A stretch of 64,000 bases of DNA from Gammaproteobacteria bacterium (GTDB lineage: Bacteria > Pseudomonadota > Gammaproteobacteria > JAABTG01): contig JAXHLS010000002.1 of assembly GCA_034522055.1 (NCBI GenBank), forward strand, positions 2,046,001 through 2,110,000, written 5' to 3'. How positions within the stretch are numbered: the stretch's first letter is position 1; every line of letters starts with the position of its first letter. The position numbers and the translations under genes are program-made. Below, in pieces: positions 57,752 to 64,000 of this stretch. Under the pieces are notes generated by a model that worked only from the letters and a program-made list of their open reading frames with translations, made no database searches and was not told where the DNA came from.

Positions 57752-59304
57752 GCACCCGAACCGGCGACTTTCCCGGCGGCCTGCACCTCGACGGCCACAA
57801 GACGCCGTCCAGCGGGCGGGCGGTGGAGACCATGCCGGTACCACCCCTGCTGGTGTTCCCCCTCCATCAGCACATCGGCGAGCCGGCGCTGCCGGTGGTG
57901 GAGGTGGGCGAGTCGGTTCTAGCCGGTCAACTCATCGCCCACGCGGAGGACTACGTCAGCGCCCCGGTCCACGCCTCCACCTCGGGCCGGGTGGTGGCCA
58001 TCGAGAAGCGTCCGGTGCCCCATCCCTCGGGACTGCCCGCCGAGTGCATCGTGGTGGAGGCGGACGGTGAGGACCGCCAGGCGCCCTGCGAGGCCCCCGG
58101 TGATTTTGAGACCATGGATCTCAGTGCCCTGCGCAACCGCATCCGCGAGGCGGGCATCGTCGGCATGGGGGGGGCGGGCTTTCCCACCTTCATCAAGCTC
58201 AATCCGGGCCCCGGGGGCGATATCGATACCGTGGTGTTGAATGGCGTGGAGTGCGAGCCCTATATCACCTGCGACGACCGTCTCATGCAGGAGCGGGCGG
58301 CCGACATCGTCAGCGGCGCCCTGATCATCCGTCACGCCGTGGGCGCGGGGCGCTGCGTCATCGGCGTGGAGGACAATAAGCCCAAGGCGGCGGCGGCCTT
58401 GCGTGCCGCGGCCCGGGACGGGGTGACGGTGCAGACGGTGGTCACCCGCTATCCCGCTGGCGGGGAGAAGCAGCTCATCAAGATCCTCACGGGGCGCGAG
58501 GTGCCGAGCGACGGCCTGCCCCTGAACGCCGGCGTGGTGGTGCAGAACGTGGCCACCGCCGCGGCCATATTCCACGCCGTCAGTGAGGGACGGCCCCTGA
58601 TCTCCAGGGTGGTGACGGTGACCGGTCCCGGCGTGGCCGAGCCCCGCAACCTCGAGGTGCGGCTGGGGACGCCCGTCGCCGATGTGCTGGCCCATTGCGG
58701 TGCCGATACGGCGGCGGTGAGGGCCGTAGTGGTGGGTGGGGCCATGATGGGCTTTGCCATCCATGACCTGGCGTCGCCGGTGGTCAAGACCACCAACTGC
58801 CTGCTGGTGGACGCGGTGGCCGACGACGCGGACCAGCCCCAGATGCCGTGCATTCGTTGCGGTGCCTGCGTGGAGGTGTGCCCGCAACTGCTGTTGCCCC
58901 AGCAACTCTACTGGTATGCCAGCGTCCGGGACTTCGACAAGGTGCAGGACTACAGCCTGTTCGATTGCATCGAATGCGGCTGCTGCAACTTCGTGTGCCC
59001 CAGCCATATCCCCCTGGCTTCGTATTTCCGCTTCGCCAAGAACGAGATCTGGGCCCAGGAACGGGAGCGCCAGCGTGCCGACCGGGCCCGCGAGCGCCAT
59101 GAGTTCAACCAGGCCCGCAAGGAGCAGGAGGAACGGGAACGCCAGGAGCGCCATCGCCGCAAGAAGGCGAGGCTGAAGGACCCGCCGGACGAGGCGGCCC
59201 CGGCGGACAGCAAGAAAGCCGCCGTGCAGGAGGCCCTGAAACGTGCCCAGGCCCGCAAGGAGGGCCTGGAGGCCGGGACCGAGGGCACGGAGGACCGGGG
59301 ATGA
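57748..59304 (+). CDS. rnfC: Rnf complex NADH-binding subunit C
   Basis: A 518-aa peripheral subunit. [14 protein letters not shown] marks the NADH/FMN region; two ferredoxin motifs [13 protein letters not shown] and [14 protein letters not shown] follow. The C-terminal tail of about 80 residues is a long charged helix ([20 protein letters not shown] and repeats of this kind), a usual RnfC variation. ATG 57748 is fixed by overlap with rnfB; the same frame is open upstream but is antisense noise. Confidence 0.96.
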   Translation: MSTRTGDFPGGLHLDGHKTPSSGRAVETMPVPPLLVFPLHQHIGEPALPVVEVGESVLAGQLIAHAEDYVSAPVHASTSGRVVAIEKRPVPHPSGLPAECIVVEADGEDRQAPCEAPGDFETMDLSALRNRIREAGIVGMGGAGFPTFIKLNPGPGGDIDTVVLNGVECEPYITCDDRLMQERAADIVSGALIIRHAVGAGRCVIGVEDNKPKAAAALRAAARDGVTVQTVVTRYPAGGEKQLIKILTGREVPSDGLPLNAGVVVQNVATAAAIFHAVSEGRPLISRVVTVTGPGVAEPRNLEVRLGTPVADVLAHCGADTAAVRAVVVGGAMMGFAIHDLASPVVKTTNCLLVDAVADDADQPQMPCIRCGACVEVCPQLLLPQQLYWYASVRDFDKVQDYSLFDCIECGCCNFVCPSHIPLASYFRFAKNEIWAQERERQRADRARERHEFNQARKEQEERERQERHRRKKARLKDPPDEAAPADSKKAAVQEALKRAQARKEGLEAGTEGTEDRG

Positions 59305-59311
59305 GGCCACC

Positions 59312-60391
59312 ATGGCATTGAACCGGCCCATCGCGCCCCTGGTGCACGGCGATCACTCGGTACGGGGCGTCATGGTGAAGGTGCTCTACGCCCTGGTGCC
59401 GGCGTTGCTGGTCTACGTCGGTTTCTTCGGCTTCGGCATCCTCATCCACATGGTCTTGGCGGTGGTGGTGGCGGTGGCCGCCGAGGCCGTCATGCTGCGG
59501 TTGCGGGGGCGCCCGGTGCGCCCCTTCGTCACCGATGGCAGTGCCCCGGTCACCGCCATGCTGCTGTGCTTCGCCCTGCCGCCCCTGGCGCCCTGGTGGG
59601 TCACGGTGGTGGGCGTGCTGTTCGCCATCGTGGTGGCCAAGCACCTCTACGGCGGCCTCGGCAACAACCCATTCAACCCCGCCATGGCGGGCTATGTGCT
59701 GCTGCTGGTCTCCTTCCCCCTGCCCATGACCACCTGGCCGGTGGCGTTCACCGTGAGCGGCGAATACCCCGGGCCTCTGGTGAGTGCCGCCATCATCTTC
59801 CTGGGGCCCGACGGCGTGGCCTCGTGGGATGCCATCACCGGCGCCACCCCCCTCGACCTCATGAAGACCCAGCTCGGCCTCAACCAGGTGGTGCCGGAGA
59901 TCGCCGCCCACCCGGTGTTCGGGGATTTCGGCGGGAAGGGCTGGGAGTGGCTGGCCAACGCCTTCTTCCTGGGCGGCCTGTGGCTGCTGTACAAGAAGGT
60001 CATCACCTGGCATATCCCCGTGGCCATGCTGGGGAGCCTGTTCATCATGTCCCTGGGTTTCGCCGCCCTCGACCCCGGCAGCCACCCCAGCCCCCTGTTC
60101 CATCTCTTCAGCGGCGGCGCCATGATCGGTGCCTTCTTCATTGCCACGGACCCGGTGAGTGCCGCGACGTCGCCGCGCGGCCGGCTCATCTACGGGGCCG
60201 GTATCGGTATCCTGACCTTCGTCATCCGTACCTGGGGCGGTTATCCCGATGGCGTCGCCTTCGCCGTGCTGCTGATGAACATGATGGTGCCCACCATCGA
60301 TTACTACACCAAGCCGCGGGTCTTCGGCCATGGCCCCCAACATGGCCCCGAACATGGCCGTGATCATGGCCGTGATCATGGCCGGGGCTGA
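59312..60391 (+). CDS. rnfD: Rnf complex membrane subunit D
   Basis: A 359-aa polytopic subunit. The FMN-attachment region is FIATDPVSAATSPRGRLIYG, where a threonine binds FMN covalently. A C-terminal tail with a HGPQHGPEHGRDHGRDHGRG pattern is encoded by a 12-bp tandem repeat and is not normal family sequence. It overlaps the start of rnfG by 62 nt. Confidence 0.95.
   Translation: MALNRPIAPLVHGDHSVRGVMVKVLYALVPALLVYVGFFGFGILIHMVLAVVVAVAAEAVMLRLRGRPVRPFVTDGSAPVTAMLLCFALPPLAPWWVTVVGVLFAIVVAKHLYGGLGNNPFNPAMAGYVLLLVSFPLPMTTWPVAFTVSGEYPGPLVSAAIIFLGPDGVASWDAITGATPLDLMKTQLGLNQVVPEIAAHPVFGDFGGKGWEWLANAFFLGGLWLLYKKVITWHIPVAMLGSLFIMSLGFAALDPGSHPSPLFHLFSGGAMIGAFFIATDPVSAATSPRGRLIYGAGIGILTFVIRTWGGYPDGVAFAVLLMNMMVPTIDYYTKPRVFGHGPQHGPEHGRDHGRDHGRG
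60329..60388 (+). repeat. Five 12-bp tandem units at the rnfD-rnfG overlap
   Basis: Units begin CATGGCC and run 60329-60340, 60341-60352, 60353-60364, 60365-60376 and 60377-60388. In rnfD they encode the His/Gly tail; in rnfG each unit gives an in-frame ATG. Confidence 0.9.
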
Positions 60392-61043
60392 CGGGGTACT
60401 GCTGCGCGCCATCGCCCGGGGCGCTCTCATCCTCGGGGTCTTCGCCGTGGTGGGCACGGTGCTGGTGGCCGGCAGTTACCAGCTGACCCGGGAGCGCATC
60501 CAGGCCAACGAACGGGAGGCCCTGCTGAAGCGTCTCCATCAGGTGATCCCCGAGGTGAGTTACGATAATGATCTGTTCGGCGATGTCATCGAGGTGCATG
60601 CCCCGGAACTGCTGGGCACGGTGCGGCCGGTGACCATCTACCGCGCTCGCAAGGACGGGCGCGTCACCGCCGCCGTGTTGACGCCGGTGGCGCCCGACGG
60701 CTACAACGGGCGCATCGAGCTGTTGGTGGGGGTGCGCCCCGACGGGCGCGTGTCGGGGGTGCGGGTGTTGTCCCATGCCGAGACCCCCGGTCTCGGGGAC
60801 GGCATCGAGGTGGAGCGCTCCGACTGGATGCGCGGTTTCCGGGGGCGCTCCCTGGGGGACCCACCCGCCACCCGCTGGCAGGTGAAGCGGGACGGCGGGG
60901 TGTTCGATCAGTTCACCGGCGCCACCATCACGCCACGGGCGGTGGTGGGGGCGGTGCGGCGGACCCTGGAATACGTGGCGAAAAACGAGCAGTGGCTGTT
61001 TGCCTCTGCCGAGGAGCCGCCGACAGAGGCGAAGAAGCAATGA
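60330..61043 (+). CDS. rnfG: Rnf complex subunit G
   Basis: A 237-aa protein with one N-terminal membrane helix and a periplasmic FMN domain; FTGATITPRAVVGAV has the threonine that binds FMN covalently. Its N-terminus reads MAPNMAPNMAVIMAVIMAG, five ATGs in a row at 12-bp steps. Which is used is unclear; the last (60378) gives the most usual length before the helix. Overlaps rnfE by ATGA. Confidence 0.93.
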   Translation: MAPNMAPNMAVIMAVIMAGADGVLLRAIARGALILGVFAVVGTVLVAGSYQLTRERIQANEREALLKRLHQVIPEVSYDNDLFGDVIEVHAPELLGTVRPVTIYRARKDGRVTAAVLTPVAPDGYNGRIELLVGVRPDGRVSGVRVLSHAETPGLGDGIEVERSDWMRGFRGRSLGDPPATRWQVKRDGGVFDQFTGATITPRAVVGAVRRTLEYVAKNEQWLFASAEEPPTEAKKQ

Positions 61044-61744
61044 CAGATATGGAATACGGCGACCTCTGGCGCGAGGGCCTGTGGCGCAACAACCCGGCCC
61101 TGGTGCAACTGCTGGGCCTGTGCCCCCTGCTGGCGGTGACGGGCACGGCCATCAACGGCCTCGGCCTCGGTATGGCCACCACCCTGGTGTTGCTGGTCTC
61201 CAACGTCACCGTGTCCCTGGTGCGCCATCTGGTGCGACCGGAGATCCGCATCCCGGTGTTCGTGCTGGTGATCGCCTCGGCGGTGACGGCGGTGGAACTG
61301 GGCATGAAGGCCTGGTTCCATGATCTGCACGCCATCCTCGGCATATTCATCCCCCTCATCGTCACCAACTGCGCCATCATCGGCCGCGCCGAGTCCTTCG
61401 CCTCGCGCCATGGGCCCGTGCCCGCCCTGGTGGACGGGCTGGCCATGGGAATGGGCTTCACGGCGGTGCTGGTGACCCTGGGGATGATGCGCGAGGCCCT
61501 GGGCCATGGCACCCTGTTCCAGCAGGCCCACCTGATGTTCGGCAGCGGCGCCGAGTGGCTCACGGTGACCCTGGTGGAGGACTACAACGGCGTGCTGGTG
61601 GCCATCCTGCCCCCCGGCGCCTTCCTCGGCATGGGGCTCATCATCGCCGTGAAGAACGTGGTGGATGCGCGCACCCGGGGCCGCCGCAAGGCCGCCCGGG
61701 TGGTGCCCGCCGCCGCCCTCGATGGCCAGGGGGCCGCCCCTTGA
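61040..61744 (+). CDS. rnfE: Rnf complex membrane subunit E
   Basis: A 234-aa six-helix protein paralogous to RnfA. LWRNNPALVQLLGLCPLLAVTG and IVTNCAIIGRAE carry the conserved cysteines that share a cluster with RnfA. Last rnf gene; nth follows by 28 bp, as in many gammaproteobacteria. Confidence 0.96.
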   Translation: MTDMEYGDLWREGLWRNNPALVQLLGLCPLLAVTGTAINGLGLGMATTLVLLVSNVTVSLVRHLVRPEIRIPVFVLVIASAVTAVELGMKAWFHDLHAILGIFIPLIVTNCAIIGRAESFASRHGPVPALVDGLAMGMGFTAVLVTLGMMREALGHGTLFQQAHLMFGSGAEWLTVTLVEDYNGVLVAILPPGAFLGMGLIIAVKNVVDARTRGRRKAARVVPAAALDGQGAAP

Positions 61745-61772
61745 GAAGGGGCGTCGCCGCCCGCGTGGGACG

Positions 61773-62408
61773 ATGAACAAGGCCCGGCGCACCGCCTTCT
61801 TCGAGCGCCTGCGGGAGGCCAATCCACGGCCCACCACGGAGTTGGAATACCGTTCTCCCTTCGAGCTGCTGGTGGCGGTGGTGCTGTCCGCCCAGGCCAC
61901 GGACAAGGGGGTCAACAAGGCCACGGCGCGGTTGTTCCCGGTGGCCGCCACGCCGCGGGAGATGCTGGCCCTCGGCGAGGAGGGCCTGAAGTCCTACATC
62001 AAGACCATCGGCCTGTTCAACGCCAAGGCCCGGAACATCATCGCCGCCTGCCGCAGGCTGGAGGAGGAGCACGGCGGTGAGGTGCCGCGCGACCGCGCCG
62101 CACTGCAGGCCCTGCCGGGAGTGGGGCGCAAGACGGCCAACGTGATCCTCAACACCGCCTTCGGCGAGCCCACCATCGCCGTGGACACTCACATCTTCCG
62201 GGTCGCCAACCGCACCGGTCTGGCCCCGGGCAAGACCCCCCTGGCGGTGGAGCAGGCCCTGGAGAAGGCGGTGCCCGGCCCGTTCAAACAGGATGCCCAC
62301 CACTGGCTGATTCTCCATGGCCGCTATACCTGTACCGCGCGCCGGCCGAAGTGCGGGGCATGTGTGGTCCATGATCTGTGCGAGTATCGCGGTAAGGAGG
62401 CGGCATGA
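61773..62408 (+). CDS. nth: Endonuclease III
   Basis: A 211-aa base-excision DNA glycosylase. Helix-hairpin-helix LQALPGVGRKTANVIL with catalytic Lys, the catalytic Asp in VDTHIFRV, and the 4Fe-4S loop CTARRPKCGACVVHDLC. It overlaps the DUF1841 gene by ATGA. Confidence 0.97.
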   Translation: MNKARRTAFFERLREANPRPTTELEYRSPFELLVAVVLSAQATDKGVNKATARLFPVAATPREMLALGEEGLKSYIKTIGLFNAKARNIIAACRRLEEEHGGEVPRDRAALQALPGVGRKTANVILNTAFGEPTIAVDTHIFRVANRTGLAPGKTPLAVEQALEKAVPGPFKQDAHHWLILHGRYTCTARRPKCGACVVHDLCEYRGKEAA

Positions 62409-62842
62409 CGGATGACCCGGATCTCCAGGGCCAGCGCCGGGACCTGCGGGAGGTCTATATACGCGCCTGGCGCAAGCATCTGGAGCGGCGCCCCCTCGAG
62501 CCCCTGGAGGCCCTGCTGGTGGATGTCATCGGACGCCATCCGGAATACCACGGCCTGCTGAGCGCGGAGGGTGTGGCCGACCGGGACTTCCACGAAGAGA
62601 CGGGTGGCACCAACCCCTTCGTCCACCTGGGCCTCCATGTGGCCCTGCGGGAGCAGGTGGCGGCCGACCGGCCGCCGGGGATCCGTGTCCTCTACGAGGG
62701 CCTGGCGGCCCGCTTCAGTGATCCCCATGCCCTCGAGCACGCCGTCATGGAGTGCCTGGTCACCGTGCTGTGGGAGGCCCAGTCCCGGGGCGGGGCGCCC
62801 GACGAGGCGCAGTTGCTGGAGTGCATGAGAGGGTTGGCGTGA
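62405..62842 (+). CDS. DUF1841 family protein
   Basis: A 145-aa cytoplasmic protein. The family core ETGGTNPFVHLGLHVALREQ is present, with LEHAVMECLVTVLWEAQ near the end. It is tied to nth and to the next gene by overlaps (ATGA and GTGA). Function unknown. Confidence 0.9.
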   Translation: MTDDPDLQGQRRDLREVYIRAWRKHLERRPLEPLEALLVDVIGRHPEYHGLLSAEGVADRDFHEETGGTNPFVHLGLHVALREQVAADRPPGIRVLYEGLAARFSDPHALEHAVMECLVTVLWEAQSRGGAPDEAQLLECMRGLA

Positions 62843-64000
62843 AGGCCGCCGGCGACGAGGGGCGGGAGGCCAGCCTCAAGGCCCTGGCCGAGGAACTCAA
62901 GGACCCCCTGGGCCTGCTGGCCGACGTCAGCCAGGCCTTCGCCACCTCCCTCGATCTCGACGAGACCCTGGAAAATACCGTCGCTCAGATCTCCCATTAC
63001 ATGCACGCCGAGGCGGCTTCCCTGTTCCTGCTGGAGAACGATGACACGGAACTGGTGTGCAAGGCCTCGGCGGGGCCGGTGGACGTGGTGGGGCTGCGCC
63101 TCGGGGCCGACCAGGGCATCGTCGGCAAGTCCGTCACCAGCGGCCAGGTGCAGTTCATCCGCGACGTGCGATCCGACCCCGCGTTCGCCGGCTTCGTCGA
63201 TGCCCGGACGGGCTTCGAGACGCGCTCGGTGCTGTGCGCCCCCCTGATCCTGCGGGGCCATTGCCTGGGGGCCATGGAGGTGCTCAACAAGGGCGAGGGG
63301 GATGGCCTGTTCGACGCCAGTGACCGGCATCTGTTGCAGGTGCTGGCCTCCTCCGCGGCCCTGGTGATCCGCAATGCCCGCATGGCGGTGGAACTGGTGG
63401 AGCAGGAGCGCATTCGCAAGGAGCTGGAACTGGCCCGCGAGATCCAGGCCACCCTGCTGCCGGGACAGGGTAATCCCGCGGATCCCATCACCGGCGTCAA
63501 CATCCCCGCCCGCGAGGTGTCCGGGGATTTCTACGACTACTACCGGCTGGCGGACGGACGCATGGCCTTCAGCCTCGGCGACGTATCCGGCAAGGGCATG
63601 AACGCCGCCCTCCTGATGGCCAAGACCTCCAGCCTGCTCCACTGCCTGGGCAAGGGCATCACGCGCCCCTCGGAACTGCTGGCCCAGGTCAACCGCGAGG
63701 TGTGCGAGTCCGTCACCCGCGGCATGTTCGTGACCCTGGTGGCGGGTATCTACGATGCCGCCCATGACGAGGTCTGTCTGGCCAATGCCGGCCACCAGCC
63801 CCCGATGCTTCTGGATGCCGCGGGCGGCATGACGGAGCTGCCCGCCACCGCCCCGCCCCTGGGGATACTGGCGGACGTGGAGTTCCCGGAACAGCGCGTG
63901 CGCCTCGAGGGCCGGCGCCTGTACCTGTTCACCGACGGGGTGACCGAGGCGCCGGGCCCCGGGGGCGGCGATCTGGGAGTGGAGGGATTGCGCCGGGAAT
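62839..64000 (+). CDS. GAF domain-SpoIIE-type PP2C phosphatase, truncated by window end
   Basis: The start is GTG 62839, overlapping the DUF1841 stop (GTGA). Residues about 35-185 are a GAF domain (HYMHAEAASLFLLENDDTE; GFETRSVLCAPLILRG). A linker ERIRKELELAREIQATLLP leads to an RsbU/SpoIIE-like phosphatase (REVSGDFYDYYRLADGR, LGDVSGKGMNAALLMA, LYLFTDGVTEA), cut at residue 387. Such proteins usually dephosphorylate an anti-sigma antagonist in stress or biofilm control. No STAS or anti-sigma gene is in the window. No stop before the edge. Confidence 0.93.
   Translation, partial: MKAAGDEGREASLKALAEELKDPLGLLADVSQAFATSLDLDETLENTVAQISHYMHAEAASLFLLENDDTELVCKASAGPVDVVGLRLGADQGIVGKSVTSGQVQFIRDVRSDPAFAGFVDARTGFETRSVLCAPLILRGHCLGAMEVLNKGEGDGLFDASDRHLLQVLASSAALVIRNARMAVELVEQERIRKELELAREIQATLLPGQGNPADPITGVNIPAREVSGDFYDYYRLADGRMAFSLGDVSGKGMNAALLMAKTSSLLHCLGKGITRPSELLAQVNREVCESVTRGMFVTLVAGIYDAAHDEVCLANAGHQPPMLLDAAGGMTELPATAPPLGILADVEFPEQRVRLEGRRLYLFTDGVTEAPGPGGGDLGVEGLRRE

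Overview
The window is GC-rich chromosomal DNA from a gammaproteobacterium. The block dcd, apbC (Mrp-type), metG, rnfABCDGE, nth follows an order I recall from Pseudomonas and its relatives. polA, hisAF, valS-holC-pepA and lptFG are also typical of the class. A two-domain mesaconyl-CoA hydratase, a VPLPA-CTERM protein, a FAD-fused SelD and a full Rnf complex would suit a sulfur-oxidising or Chromatiales-like lineage. That placement is inference; no marker fixes the genus.

Layout. 1-1.3 kb: 3' part of a group II intron (reverse transcriptase plus domain V). 1.3-7.1 kb (-): complete Mrp Na+/H+ antiporter operon with fused MrpA-MrpB. 7.3-12.1 kb: a selenoneine-type cluster, senA-selD (-) with divergent senB (+). 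12.2-21.7 kb: LysR regulator, LOG protein, polA, hisAF, a PP2C-TM-SUMF1 fusion and a HIT protein. 21.8-26.5 kb: a secretion-like locus. It has a small Sec-exported protein with a double-glycine motif, a periplasmic C39 peptidase and an outer-membrane protein with an N-terminal coiled coil (FapF-like), divergent from an OmpR/EnvZ-type two-component system. The shared intergenic region carries four GTGAT repeats in one direction and two GTGAY repeats in the other, all at 11-bp steps. 26.6-31.2 kb: small metabolic and stress genes (AhpD-Rieske fusion, cupin, GlcG/HbpS, rhodanese, DUF454, carbonic anhydrase). 31.3-43.1 kb: valS, holC, pepA, lptFG, a GGDEF-EAL protein, an RDD protein and dcd. 43.1-52.9 kb: a probable accessory insertion between dcd and apbC, holding REP-type repeats, YoeB/YefM-like and BrnT/CopG toxin-antitoxin pairs, a VPLPA-CTERM protein and a CoA-ester cluster of three CitE-like proteins, an AMP-forming CoA ligase and mesaconyl-CoA hydratase. 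52.9-64 kb: apbC, metG, rnfABCDGE, nth, DUF1841 and a GAF-SpoIIE phosphatase cut by the window end.

How genes work together. SelD would supply selenophosphate, SenB would make a selenosugar and SenA would join it to hercynine; EgtD is not in the window. In the 24-kb locus the two-component system probably controls export and processing of the small protein. In the CitE cluster, two near-identical palindromes at the divergent start regions suggest control by one regulator encoded elsewhere. Dispersed repeats are frequent: a ~125-bp two-hairpin element (two copies), GTGAATA heptamer arrays (five sites) and REP-like palindromes.
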